Source: Gerris lacustris
Lineage: Eukaryota > Arthropoda > Insecta > Hemiptera > Gerridae
Length of the DNA: 64,000 nucleotides
Assembly: GCA_951217055.1 (NCBI GenBank)
Contig: OX578286.1
Coordinates: forward strand, 40,219,437 to 40,283,436
Reading direction: 5' to 3'
Shown here: positions 33,416 through 44,949 of the stretch, one piece after another
Layout of the letters: the number at the start of each line of letters is the position of its first letter
How positions within the stretch are numbered: the stretch's first letter is position 1
Translations under genes and position numbers: made by a program
The notes under the pieces: generated by a model
What the model saw: the letters and a program-made list of their open reading frames with translations, nothing else
The model's database searches: none
What the model was told of the DNA's origin: nothing

Positions 33416-34154
33416 TCTTCTCTTGTTACAGGGCATACACGGGATGTGCTATGGTCCTTACTTGATCCAACATTGGTGAGTGATTTTATTAATTTACTTT
33501 TTTTTTTTAAGAAATAGACATTATTAACAAATATTTAAACAATTTAGTAAATATGATAGTACTGCGTGCAAGCTGCAGTAATATTGTTTCGTTTTAAAGT
33601 TGTCGAAGTGCTGACTTTATAACTTTTTCGAACATGATTCTATGAGTCTTGTGCAGGTGCTTTATCAATTTGTTTGATCAAGATGCCTACCAAACGGTAT
33701 CATAATGTTTGATTTTGTACTTAACGAGATGTTTTTCTTAATAAAGTTACTTAGTATTAAAGCATTAGGTACTTTTTTTTAAAAAATAAAAATTACATTA
33801 AATGTAAACATTAGTAGTTGTTTTTAGGAAGTGTTGATTTCATCAATGTTAAATTTTATACAGATTAATACATTTATTCCCAAACTGAGATTACTTAATG
33901 TTATTAATTTGAGTTTTATAGGAAAATAAAGAAGATATCTTACAAGCATTTTTAGAGCAAGTGTTATGTCATAATGATAAATTGTGAACTAAACAAGAAG
34001 ATATCATATAAAATGCCATTTATAAGAGTTATTTGTTACCCTACAAGTGTTGTTATACTAGTCTATTATCATAATTTAAGTTGGGAAATATAACTGGGAG
34101 AACTATGCATTAGAGTTAGCTTTATTACGAGCGGTGTTTGACAAGTATGTCTCA
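33416..34154. other. Unassigned intergenic sequence
   Basis: AT-rich. A donor-like GTGAGT at 33476 follows a short open stretch after the acceptor-like CTCTTGTTACAG at 33420-33431, but the 45-bp segment encodes nothing I recognise. Confidence 0.35.
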
Positions 34155-34739
34155 TAGTCCAGGAGATAGCGTGCAAAAAAGTGTCTGACTAACATCAAGC
34201 TAGAATTTTGTATACAAGTCAATCTTTTAGCGCCTTTTAAGAATATGTGGTCAGCTAAGTTCTTCTGCGGGACATAGCTTGGCAATAGGCATTTGAAAAA
34301 AACAAACCGGTGGAGAGCGGCCATGTCCCGCCCTTTTTGGTGGACAATGTGATTTTCATGATCCTGAGTACGAACTTAGTTAGTAGACTTATAATCAAGT
34401 TGATGGTAGTTTGTCACTTAATAGGTTAGTAAGTCAAATATTACTTAAAATCAATGTGTTCCCCTGTCAAGGGACAAACTATCATCAACTTGATTATTGG
34501 TCTACTAACTAAGTTCGTACTCAGGATCATGAAAATAACTTTGTCCACCAAGAAGGGTAGGACATGGCCGCTCTCCACCGGTTTGTTTTTTTCAAATGCC
34601 TATTGCCAAGCTATGTCCCGCAGACAAACTTAGCCGACCATATATTCTTAAAAGGCACCAAAACATTTTGGTTTACTTATACACAAAATTCTAGCTTGAT
34701 GTTAGTCAGACACTTTTCTGCACGCTATCTCCTGGACTA
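34155..34739. mobile_element. Foldback element, long inverted repeats (585 bp)
   Basis: Arms of about 250 bp (34155-34405 and 34485-34739) run from TAGTCCAGGAGATAGCGTGC to the centre and back. Both arms contain the same open frame beginning MAALHRFVFFKCLLPSYVPQ in opposite orientation, which shows the frames are repeat by-products. Confidence 0.85.
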
Positions 34740-35144
34740 TAGGTATTGTTGTTGGGTTAAATAAAACCATCTATTATTGGTCCAGTTTGCAGCCAAAGCT
34801 GAGCTTGTTTAACCCTGGAATGCTAATGATAATTGGATGGCTGGTATTACTAAGCCATCGTCAATTCGACTAACATATGCAAAACATTTTTTTTTGGGGT
34901 TGAAACTATACTTTTATAAAGAGAAAACTATTAAGAACTCATTATTAAATCTTTTAAGTGAGATATACAAACATTTGATGACAAATAAGTTGTTAGGAAC
35001 ATCAGAATAATTGAAATTAAGTGAACATTAATACACCAGGTCCCAGCCCCAGGCCAAAAGCCTTAGGCCCTTTGCTAAATGCTCCAGGCCACAGGTTACC
35101 GGCCACTGGTCTCTGGCCCAAGGCCAATTACCCTAGCTAGGCCC

Positions 35145-35365
35145 ATTGCACTTACCCCTTGGCCTATTGCCCCTTACCCTAGGCGCATTGCCCTTACCCC
35201 TTGGCCTATTGCCCCTTACCCTAGGCGCATTGCCCTTACCCCTTGGCCTATTGCCCCTTACCCTAGGCCCATTGCCCTTACCCCTTGGCCTATTGCCCCT
35301 TACCCTAGGCCCATTGCCCTTACCTCTTGGCCTATTGCCCCTTACCCTAGGCCCATTGTCCCAGG
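35145..35365. repeat. 42-bp tandem repeat, 5 copies
   Basis: Unit CCTTGGCCTATTGCCCCTTA plus CCCTAGGC(G/C)CATTGCCCTTACC. The 14-codon period keeps two frames open, giving repetitive 88-100 residue ORFs that are not credible proteins. Confidence 0.9.
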
Positions 35366-35930
35366 CTATAGGCTCATTTGACGACCAATTAATTACCTAC
35401 GTTTATTATTAAACGTTAGTTGAATCAACGAAGTAGCTTTGACGGGAATTTATCAGAAAACGAATGTACGCTCAAAAGGACTTCTACCTGTGCAAGCACT
35501 GCAGAAGGATGGGGTGCCCATCACCATCGCATACGAGTGTAGAAGGTTAAGGTTAAGAAGGATTAGCATTCCAGGGTTAAAAGTATGTCAATTCTATAGG
35601 TATCAATATATACACACTCACCTATACCTATATATACCTGGATCATTTAATGGGACTGTGTCATACTTTTAAACCAGCTCATTTTTGGCTGGAATATGGG
35701 GAATACAGCTGGAATACAGTGTATAATATTATACACTGTTATAACTTCTTCTTCATTTTACTTTTATGCTAAAGAAATAAAGAAACAAAATGAAGAATAA
35801 GAGTATGTAGATTCTCAACTTGGTCTTACACAGATACAACTCTTTCTTCTTTATACTCCAATGCAAGAGATAGGAAAAACAAGAAGAATAAAAGACAATT
35901 TTCTCTTTGTAAGTCAGCTTTAAAAAGTAA

Positions 35931-36142
35931 GGCAGCTTTCACACTGCATGCGAGACTGATTCCGCTTGAGGTACAAATACATTTATGAGCATGGGGAATT
36001 CACATTAAATGCCGAGCGAGACCGAGAATTTTTTGTTACCTAAGCGTTTTCGGTCGCTGAAAACACATTGTAAACGGTTGTACCTGAACTGGTAGATAAT
36101 CGGCTGATCGGTTCAGTCTTGCACGCAGTGTGAATAGAAAAC
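35931..36142. mobile_element. Small MITE, TAAGGNNNNTTCACAC-type ends
   Basis: Inverted ends TAAGGCAGCTTTCACACTGC and ACGCAGTGTGAATAGAAAAC then TTA. Similar ends flank 38865-39032 and resemble the right end of the element at 28350-28829. Confidence 0.5.
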
Positions 36143-36149
36143 TTATCTC

Positions 36150-37175
36150 CACACCGGCACTGCCGCGGCTTGATTACAAACGACTGAATTCAAAGGCGCC
36201 GGCTCGCCTTCTACGAATTGTTAATATGCCTTCATACTAGGTAGGCCGAGAGGGCTGGGAGTTGATGGCCACCTCCTGTACTTTCCTAACTCCCTGTCAC
36301 TCGTATAAATCTTTTCGACTTTCTTCGGCCCTATACTAAGCGCGGTAGGGGAAGGCACTACAGCTGGAGACTGGATTACAGACCTCCTATATCTTTCTAA
36401 CTCCCTGTTATACTTTTCTGAGTTTTTAAGCTAAAAGTAACGAAACGTTTTTGACTTATGTTCCATAGCCTAAACATGAAAATGTCAAAAAGCTCGGCCC
36501 GGCCTCGCTTGGTCTTGCTCAGTCTCATGTGTGTGTGTGTAGCCGCCTAAAGCTTTGAACTGAAGAGGAACTTTTCATTAATTTTAGTTCCTACCTTTTC
36601 TTTCAGATACCGCCACTGTTGCTTTACTTTATTGAACCTAGAGTGTCAGTAAACAAATTTAATTTTCCGTAATTTTAGAAGCGTAATCTGTTATAAGGGA
36701 TCCGAAATTAATTTTAAGGATTTACTTTATTATTTTTTTTTTTTAGTAGTTTGATTGTTATGCTTGCATACTTTCTCCTGTAACTCCTTTCTTATCCTCT
36801 TCTCTTTTTATTTATCTAATTTTATTTATTTATTTAGTTTTGTTCTGTTACTTTTCCCTAAAAACTTCTAAACCAGCTGTTTTAATTAGTAATTTAATTA
36901 TTTAAAAAAAAAAATATTATTTTGAATTATTTAATAATTAATGTAATTTTTAAACTTTTTATCATTATTACTTTGATATCCTTCTTCATTTAATTATTTT
37001 TTTATTTTATATAATTTTTGTATTGAATTCCTGATTGTATTCTATTAATTGTTTTTCTAAATTAATTATTCCCCTGTCTGGAAACGAATAACTTTTCACA
37101 GAACAAATATTTTAAGACTAAAAAATTGATCAGTTTATTGACAAACCACAACTGTGAATATTTAACATTCAGATG
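36150..37175. other. Unassigned AT-rich sequence upstream of the zinc-finger array
   Basis: No BTB domain or other lola shared exon can be recognised here or anywhere from 23.4 kb on. Contains a short GT run near 36530. Confidence 0.45.
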
Positions 37176-37178
37176 CTT

Positions 37179-37241
37179 CTTTCAAGGTGGGAGTTATGTT
37201 TATCAATATATATACTTAACGGGCCTCCTTCCTTTAAAAGA
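37179..37241 (+). promoter_or_regulatory. lola-array intronic hairpin H1
   Basis: Left arm TTTCAAGGTGGGAGTTATGT; right arm ACGGGCCTCC followed by TTCCTTTAAAAG. Loop about 15-20 nt. The base of the stem pairs with one bulge. First member of the eight-hairpin family, in the intron before zinc-finger exon 1. Confidence 0.6.
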
Positions 37242-37523
37242 ATGCCGGGGAATTTATTTGCCTCATTCGACTATCAGCTTTAGGTAAATTTTCAATTAGA
37301 AAGATTCGCTTTGTAATGCTTGAATGTTTGCCTGATTATTAATCTGAACAAATCGCTTCAGCTGATTAACATTTGCTAAATTTCGTACCATTTAGCAAAC
37401 AGAATGAAGTTACATTAATAGCTGTGATTGGATATCACACTTTTTTGAGCTCGTTAGTATGATAAATGTTTAGAATAATCTAGCAATGATCGTTTCTTTA
37501 ACTTCTTTAATATTAGTTAGTTG

Positions 37524-37589
37524 CTTCTTTAAAGATGGCGTAATTTTAATTAATTTAAATACTGAACGTGCCTCCTACCGTTGAAAGGA
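37524..37589 (+). promoter_or_regulatory. lola-array intronic hairpin H2
   Basis: Right arm ACGTGCCTCCTACCGTTGAA then AGG fits the family well. The left arm (CTTTAAAGATGGCGTAAT) is the most diverged. Ends 146 bp before zinc-finger exon 1. Confidence 0.5.
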
Positions 37590-37735
37590 TGTTTTCTATT
37601 GTTGTTTTTTCACCAACTGATCATTTTTTTTCTCTTGAATTTTACACAAATTATTTTTAAGAACAGCGAAAATATCAGTGGGAACATTTAATTTAAATGT
37701 ATTATTTTTTTTTAAATGTTATTTGTTTTTCAAAG

Positions 37736-38040
37736 GGCAAGATAACGGGACGATGCATTATACTTGCGTCGATTGCGGCAAGAGTTACAAGCTTTTCCGA
37801 AGTTATCAATCGCATAGGAAGAACGAATGCAACAATGAACCCCGCTACGGTTGTCCGATTTGCCACCGGAAATTCCACCAAAGTAACAACATGAAGAGGC
37901 ATTTGCGAACCGTTCATTGCAACTGGAAAGAGTATGAAGCGAATCATCCGATGTTGAATTCCAGTAGAGATAGTGATTCCAGATCAAATGATCAATTTAA
38001 AATGGACGAGACATCGAATCAGAGACAAATATATTTGTGA
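37736..38040 (+). CDS. lola: lola-like alternative terminal exon ZF1
   Basis: Begins after the acceptor TTTTTCAAAG. Two bases (GG) complete a Gly codon from the shared exon, then QDNGTMHYT leads into the fingers. Finger 1 is C-x2-C-x12-H-x4-C (C2HC); finger 2 is C-x2-C-x12-H-x4-H, joined by a 7-residue NNEPRYG linker. A polar tail of about 40 residues (SSRDSDSRSNDQFKMDETSN) ends at TGA. In the lola family each isoform joins a common BTB part to one such finger pair, giving a nuclear transcription factor with its own DNA specificity. The upstream ATG at 37678 is intronic. The paired C2HC/C2H2 fingers with the EP-containing linker point to lola over other BTB-ZF genes. Confidence 0.85.
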
Positions 38041-38470
38041 TTTTGAAAATTTTATTTGTAATACGTGTATTTCTTGTCGAATAGGTTGTTTTTATGTTAA
38101 AGTGTGGGACACTAACATTAATGATATGAGCAATTGAACAAGCCCGATAGCCACCCCCGTTCCTACGCCACTGTCTCGGTAAGTGCTTATAGGAGAGTAG
38201 TTGGCTCTTCTATCACAATTTAGACAGATAATCCCAGATCTGGGTTCAAGTCCTGGACCTTCCACTCAGTGGTTGCGTATGTCAATTGTTTGGTTGATAC
38301 AGCTAGTGGAGCAACTCACTAACCCCATGTCACTTATCCATTACATAATTGTTGTTCATGTATAAGCCCTTTAGCAGGCGGATTTAGCCCTTCATGGGCT
38401 GGTTTGCCAGGGAGTTGAATCTCGGCGTCATGATTCAAGAAAATCAAGTCAAAAATTATTTAGGATGTAC
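38041..38470. repeat. ZF1 3' flank with probable SINE remnant
   Basis: Bases about 38165-38460 include a B-box-like GGGTTCAAGTCC (38232-38243) in a moderately GC-rich block. The 3' UTR of ZF1 must start here, but no convincing AATAAA lies close to the stop. Confidence 0.4.
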
Positions 38471-38864
38471 CTAATCTAGACTCTGTAACTATATTCTGCA
38501 TCAAGATTATAAATATAGTATTACTCAATTCAGTTTAATTATTAATGCATATAAGTTAGTGTTACTTTACCGATGCCAGGGCTTGCTGGATCTTGATGAT
38601 AGATAAATAATCATCAGCGGAAGAAGTTAAAGTTCTCTAAGAGTCTAAGTGATCTCTAAAAGTTTTTTCTACATAGAAGTCACTTTATTTTTCTATGTAA
38701 CCTTGATAAAGACATAAGATAAAGCACTCAGGCTATGTTTTGAACCATCAAGGGTAAAGAACTTGAACCAACCCTGAATAAGGAAGACATCCATCATCAG
38801 ATAAAAATCTTCAGCTTCTGCCGCAGCTACTTATTCTAATTATTTTTTAAACACTAAGGTGGCG

Positions 38865-39032
38865 TTCACACTGGAAAGATAGAGACAGGACACTTGTGTC
38901 TTCACTTAATCCATCCATTACATTGTTATTATAATATTGTTTTATCACCGAAGAAACTCGGACTGTTGCCTTTCCAGCAGGAAAGGTCTTGTCTCATATC
39001 TCTTGTCGCGTCTTCGGTGTGAAAGGTGCTTA
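38865..39032. mobile_element. Small MITE, TAAGGTGGCGTTCACAC ends
   Basis: Left TAAGGTGGCGTTCACACTGG; right GGTGTGAAAGGTGCTTA. No coding content. Same end type as 35931-36142. Confidence 0.5.
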
Positions 39033-39239
39033 AGACTATTGGAAATCTATGTTCTTCTGCTGATAGTAGTGTACAGTTAAAACCTGTTGTGTAATCTCAA
39101 GATCAAATAAGTACTTCTTTCATCGATGGTACAATGTCATTCGTTGCAACAGGTTATTAGGGGAATTTAGTGGTTGTTAATCGAAGTAGTATTTCCTGGG
39201 TTTACGAATCACCGGACTGTTTTCAACTTGTCACTACCA

Positions 39240-39830
39240 TTAGCAGAAGAACATAGAATGGTGTGTGTGGAAAGTCCATAAGTTCACTTAGACTCTTATA
39301 GTTTGATGTTATTCTGCTAATGATAGTCACTATCATCAGCAGAAGAACATAGAACTTTGTGGAAAGTCCATGAGTTCACTTAGACTCTTATAGTTTGATG
39401 CTCTTCTGCTAATGATAGTCACTATCATCAGCAGAAGAACATAGAACTATGTGGAAAGTCCATGAGTTCACTTAGACTCTTATAGTTTGATGCTCTTCTG
39501 CTAATGATAGTCACTATCATCAGCAGAAGAACATAGAACTTTGTGGAAAGTCCATGAGTTCACTTAGACTCTTATAGTTTGATGCTCTTCTGCTAATGAT
39601 AGTCACTATCATCAGCAGAAGAACATAGAACTATATGGAAAGTCCATGAGTTCACTTAGACTCTTATAGTTTGATGTTCTTCTGCTAATGATAGTCACTA
39701 TCATCAGCAGAAGAACATAGAACTTTGTGGAAAGTCCATAAGTTCACGTAGACTCTTATAGTTAGATGTTATTCTGCTAATGATAGTCACTATCATCAGC
39801 AGAAGAACATAGAACTGTCCGGAAAGTCCA
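39240..39830. repeat. 92-bp tandem repeat with internal hairpin, about 6.5 copies
   Basis: The sequence AGCAGAAGAACATAG recurs at 39338, 39430, 39522, 39614, 39706 and 39798, an exact 92-bp period. Each unit is partly palindromic: ATCATCAGCAGAAGAACAT pairs with ATGCTCTTCTGCTAATGAT. A related inverted pair (about 39050-39070) precedes it. Lies between ZF1 and ZF2. Confidence 0.92.
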
Positions 39831-41220
39831 CAAGCTTAATAATAAAGAATGATGTCTCTCCACTAAAGTAAATTAAGTAACAAAGCCACCTTCCAACCAC
39901 TAAAAGTGGTCATCTTCAGTTCCAGCGATGAAAGTCAAAATGAGTTGAGACACGTTGAAATCTGACTCATGAGATCACTTAGACTCTTTTGGCTTTGATT
40001 TTTTTCTGCTAATACTAGTAATTATCACATAAGAACACAGAATTTGATTACCTATGCAAAAATACTGTTTTTTTTGTTAACGAGAGAGAATTTAATAAAT
40101 TCTTTGCACAAAAAACTGTTTCGCCCATCTCATATGAATTTTAATTTAAATATAATGATGTAAATGGTGATTACTTGATCACACACATTTAAGGACATCC
40201 TTCAGGCACTTTTCCATCCTAGTTTTAACTGTTGCTTTACGAAAATCTGCACAGATAAAATTGCTTCAAGTTTTTAAACGGTAAAAGAAAATTACTTTTG
40301 AGAGTTACCACATGCTAAAAATAAATGAAATTATACCTGTTGCGGTATCTATCGACTTTGCCCATACATAACAATAACTTAATACCTTCATTGTATAAAA
40401 TAACTTGCAATTTTGTTACTTCAGGTAATTATTTGGGATAATTCCAAAATATGGTCATTCGTTACTTACTTATGCCCTAATTACTACGGATTATGAGAGT
40501 TCTATTGTATAATAAATAATTATTGTATAAATTGTGATTACTTAGTTTTTATTTATTATTATTTGTTTGTATTTTCTTTTTTTTGTTAATTTGTAACATT
40601 TATGTTTTGAAAAAGAATAAACGAATAAATAAAATGTTAGTTTTTCTTCTTCCCTTGTCATTTATTGGAATATATAAGCTCAAGTTTTTTATTTTTAATT
40701 AATCTTTAATTGATTAAGTATTTAACAATCTTATTTTTTAGTTTCCAAATTTTAATTCAATTTATATTTGATTAATTATTTAGAATTTATACATTCATTT
40801 GTTCCCTAGTTTCGGACGTAATTAAAAAGTTAACTAATTTTTTGTTGTTTCATTGACACTATTATTTATGTAAAAAAAAAGAATATTGAAATATTTAATA
40901 AGAAGGGGGAGAAATATTAAATAAATAAGACAATAATGGCTCATAAAAGAAAAAAATAATTAAAGTACAGTATAGGACGTGAGGAAACTATGTATTTTTT
41001 GTTTAATGGTGTTTATTTATATTATTTATATTTTTTTATTATTTTAAATTATAAACATATAATATATGTGAATATAATATTCTATCTTTTATGCTTTTAT
41101 TGTTATATTTTTTTATTATTATTTTATTTTTTAGGCTTGTGATAATTTTACTAATTAGCTATTAATGGTGGTTTAAATGTTTGTTTTTGTAGTAAGTATG
41201 TAAATTTGTTTATTTTCTAG
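39831..41220. other. Intron before ZF2, AT-rich
   Basis: No exon recognised. No member of the hairpin family was found here, unlike before ZF1, ZF4 and ZF5. Confidence 0.45.
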
Positions 41221-41492
41221 GAGACGAAAGTGTACAGTGGATCTGTCCACGATGTGGTAAAGCTTATCCGTTTCCGGATCGGTTAAGAGCTCATATGAGA
41301 TTCGGCTGCGAGCCGCAGTTCCCGTGTCCAATGTGCCCATTTAGAGCACGTAAACACGTTCACCTAGCCAGTCATATTGTACAGAGGCATACGCCACAGA
41401 AGTATATTGAGCTGGCTCATGGCACACCCACCGATTTACATGTAAGTACTTGCGAAGGTGACTTTGAAAAAAATTGCGAGGTGCTAGATTAA
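41221..41492 (+). CDS. lola: lola-like alternative terminal exon ZF2
   Basis: Acceptor TTTATTTTCTAG, then GA completing a Gly codon and DESVQWI before the fingers. Finger 1 C-x2-C-x12-H-x4-C (begins CPRCGKAYPF), finger 2 C-x2-C-x12-H-x4-H (begins CPMCPFRARK). The inter-finger linker is EPQFP, two residues shorter than in the other four exons. The tail continues PQKYIELAHGTPTDLH to a TAA at 41490-41492. A strong donor GTAAGTACT begins at 41442, 51 bp before the stop, so the last 16 codons may be replaced by splicing to another exon. Same phase and domain order as its neighbours. Confidence 0.82.
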
Positions 41493-42126
41493 ATCTCTTG
41501 CGTTACTAGACTTTGCCCATGGAGTCCTTGTGTAGCTATCATCAAAGCAATGGTTATTACCATCATTCACATTTTGAACGCAGGAGGTCTGGGTTCTCGA
41601 CTCTGGCTTGGTGTTGTACTCATCGAGATGTACTTACATCACTTTTTTCTCATCACCATGTGTTTGAGTAGAACGCAACAAGAAAGTGGTGTGAATTCGT
41701 AATCACACCACTTTTTTCAATTCTTGCAACTTTTTCCCACTGCTCCTTACTTCTTCATCAATTGTACGCCTCCATGTCTTTCTCGATCTCCCAGATTGTT
41801 CTTGATTCTTGTGATTTCCACTATAAGGCCTTTCTCACTTACTCCATGGCACTACAACCCTTTGCAGAGTTTTGGGCTCCTCCATAATTCCTCTCCACTC
41901 ATCCCGATCCAAAGTTTTTTGGATTCAATTCGGCAACCCTAGGCTTTTCAGGTCATCCAACTCCAAGGTCTCAACCATTCTTCTTCTTCTTCCTTACATA
42001 CATTAAGGATTCTTTTGAGTTGAGTCAAGACCCTTGTAGAGTCTTGGCTTAACTCGAGAGAATCCTTCCACCAACTTATTATCTAATTGTATGAAAATTA
42101 GTTGTCGGTGTACCCTGTAGTAATCT
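41493..42126. other. ZF2 3' flank, unassigned
   Basis: Includes a B-box-like GGGTTCTCGACTC at 41590-41602, possibly a SINE relic, and a short GTGGTGTGAATTCGTAATCACACCAC palindrome at 41686-41711. No gene. Confidence 0.4.
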
Positions 42127-42571
42127 TATAGACAATTAATGGATCCTTATAAGGGTTCGTGAAAATAATTACTTCAAATCATTTCAGTTCGGCAACGTAT
42201 CGGCCTGGCCGGCCATTTTCAAGCCTTATAATTGTGCACTTGAGGTAAGTGAAGTCAAAAATCTGATACATATAAAATTTATAAAGGAACTCTAACATTC
42301 CGTCGTCTACTAAAACAATATTGCACTTCCTATCTCCTACGTGCGTACTCGTGAATGATAATAACAATACACTAACAGGTAACAGGAACAACAATAAACC
42401 AAAGGTAACATAATTAAAATAGATATTAGAAATTAAAAATTAAAAACTATTAACAATCATCACAGATATGCTTAAAAGCTTAAAAATTGAAGTGATGAAG
42501 TGTTGCCGAACTGAAATGATTTGAAGTAATTATTTTCACGAACCCTTATAAGGATCCATTAGTTGTCTATA
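42127..42571. mobile_element. TIR element with about 70-bp inverted ends (445 bp)
   Basis: Left TATAGACAATTAATGGATCC continuing to TTCAGTTCGGCAAC; right GTTGCCGAACTGAAATG continuing to GGATCCATTAGTTGTCTATA. The 71-residue minus-strand frame inside resembles nothing I know. Confidence 0.75.
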
Positions 42572-43283
42572 TTTATTATCTAATCTTATCCTCATACTTG
42601 AAAGACAGGGCCCTTTAAAGTCTCTCAAGGATCCTCTGCCTCCCATTCCTTTCCCATCCTTGCAGGCGTGCCACAAGGTAGTATTCTAGCTCCTTTTCTA
42701 TTCCCTTTACACAGGTGATATTCTTCACCCCAATACTTTCCTGGCTTCCTTTGCCTGTGATAAGATTCTCCTCTCAATCAATTCTGTCCACTAACTAGCA
42801 TCCCAATCCCTTCAAATCCACCTCTTAATATTACTTTCGAGATTACTGAATGCAATGGAAGCAAAGTGATCATTCATAAGAACGGACGTTTCATATTTTC
42901 ATTTTTCTGGTCTCTTGTCTGTCTGTATTTTTGCAAACAGATTTAAATAGAATTCGGATGGGTGGTGGGTGGTCGAAAGTAGAGTACAGGTATTACTGTA
43001 TTAATTTTAACCTTTTGTGCACTTTTAATATTTAATAAAAAAAAATTTTTGACAGTACCTCGTAATTTTTTTTTGTTTTTAAATTTATTGCTTTTTTCCT
43101 TTGTAATATTTTTCAACTTATCAATTATTATTTTTTTTTTTATCTTGTTCAAAGGTTGAACCAGTTGGATCTCCGGTTGAAGAAACATCGGCATGAATTT
43201 TATATTTTTGTATTTAATTTATTAAAAAAAAATAAGAAAAAAGTGGACCGTAAAAGCGTTCTATGATATTTATGTTTTTGTCC

Positions 43284-43286
<3 letters not shown>
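42572..43286. other. Unassigned intronic sequence
   Basis: Nothing supported. A short stretch at 43151-43200 reads LRLKKHRHE after an AG, but has no cysteine pair and is not called an exon. Confidence 0.35.

Positions 43287-43359
<73 letters not shown>
43287..43359. repeat. (TA)n microsatellite
   Basis: Uninterrupted AT dinucleotide run of about 73 bp. The open frame across it on the minus strand (alternating Tyr-Ile) is a by-product. Confidence 0.95.
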
Positions 43360-43364
<5 letters not shown>

Positions 43365-43704
43365 AAGAAAGAAAACAACGTATGACTGATCCTCGCCAAA
43401 TATATAATCTAGTCTTTAATTTTATTATTTTATTTCCTTAAATAACTTATATGAAAATGAAAAAATCAAATATAATTAATTAATATATATTTACTTTTTT
43501 AATAAAGAATAATTATGTCAGCTTGTCGAGCTTGTTCCTGTCCATAATGTAATAATTATGTATATTTAAAAAAAAAAAATATTAAAATATATTCTTAAAT
43601 ATTATATCAAAGTTAGTACCTTTGCGGTTGAAAGGAAAGTGAAATTGTAGGTCTTTCAGTGATCACCAATGAAGACCTAGTACTTCACAAATATTATAGT
43701 CAAT

Positions 43705-44395
43705 CATAATGAAGGGTTTGTATCACTTGTTAAAAGAAATATTAACACTGTACTATTATAAAATATAAGTTTATTTGTCTTGACCACAATATTTAAATTT
43801 AATTCTAAATCAGACCGGTTTCAGCTTCTAAAATACTAAGATATAACAGGTATATAGAGTATGACGGCTATCTTCAGTGCCTTATATTTATAGACTGACG
43901 AGAAGGTAAGGTGGCAAGTGTTTAGGACATAAGGTCGGGAGGGGTGTGGGAGTCATGGAAAAGCGGGTGTGAGGGGTTTCCAATCGGATTAAGAGCTAGG
44001 GCCAAGCTCTAGGTCTAGGAGTGTAAATATGTACAGAGAATTAGACAACATGAAAATTACAGGTTTGAATAATAATGACTAAACTTAAGTTATACAATGT
44101 TTACTAGAATCTAAGAAAGGGGAAGTTCTGGGAAGTTTCTGTGGGAATCCCACACCCCTCCCGACCTTATGTCCTAAACACTTGCCACCTTACCTTCTCG
44201 TCAGTCTATAAATATAAGGCACTGAAGATAGTCGTCATACTCTATATACCTGTTATATTTTTAGTATATTAGAGGCTGAAACCGGTCTGATTTAGAATTA
44301 AATTTAAATATTGTGGTCAAGACAAATAAACTTATATTTTATAATAGTACAGTGTTAATATTTCTTTTAACAAGTGATACAAACCCTTCATTATG
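43705..44395. repeat. Foldback element with 246-bp arms
   Basis: Arms 43705-43950 and 44149-44395 are near-perfect inverted copies (CATAATGAAGGGTTTGTATC at the outside, GGGAGGGGTGTGGG inside), with a spacer of about 200 bp. Each arm contains CTGAAACCGGTCTGATTTAG and its complement. It lies between ZF2 and ZF3. Confidence 0.9.
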
Positions 44396-44629
44396 TTTGA
44401 TTTCCACAAAATCTCAGTCAAAACAACCAACTTTTCATTATAGTCAATAATAACATGTGGATTATCGACTGGGGATTATATACTCTAGATAATTGACTGT
44501 GGATTATCTCTCATCGAGTGTAGATTATTGATTGTAGAATAATGACTAAAGATTTTTGACTGCAGATTATCGACTGTGGATTATTCACGGGATTATCGAT
44601 TATTGATTAAATAAAAATTAATGGGGTAC

Positions 44630-44853
44630 TTCTTTAGATTGTTACTCCCCTTATAAAAAAACAAACAGAGGGGAGTAACAATCTAAAGAAGGTGTACTGT
44701 ATGTTCTTCTTTAGACTATTACTCCCCTTAAAAAAACAGAAGTGTGATATTCCTTCGTCCCAAAGTACATTGGACACATCCCTTTGTCTTATTAATTATT
44801 TAGTCAGTCATTTATATTCTAGAAAAACATAGGGCAATAACAATCTAAAGAAG
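44630..44853. mobile_element. MITE, CTTCTTTAGAYTGTTACTCC family
   Basis: Full-length copy: left end CTTCTTTAGATTGTTACTCC, an internal back-to-back pair near 44670-44735, right end GCAATAACAATCTAAAGAAG. Confidence 0.8.
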
Positions 44854-44949
44854 TATTAATTAATTATCGCAACGCATAAAGTCACGATTAAAAATGACAG
44901 TTGTTGATTTACCGAAATTTCAGGATAATTTAGTCTATGCTTCAAAGTA

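Noticed and set aside
34103..34764. Conserved MAALHRFVFFK protein (also at 22642)
   Set aside because: It appears in both arms of foldback elements, in opposite orientation and without a longer frame; a repeat by-product.
35079..35412. Open frames of 88-100 residues, Pro/Leu-rich
   Set aside because: They are translations of the 42-bp tandem repeat in two frames; period divisible by three keeps them open.
39240..39830. CRISPR-like array
   Set aside because: Units are contiguous 92-bp tandem copies without unique spacers, in a eukaryotic intron.
43151..43257. Possible extra zinc-finger exon (LRLKKHRHE after an AG)
   Set aside because: No cysteine pairs upstream, no C2HC finger, and the tail is low complexity.
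43214..43399. Minus-strand frame with alternating Tyr-Ile
   Set aside because: Translation of a (TA)n microsatellite.
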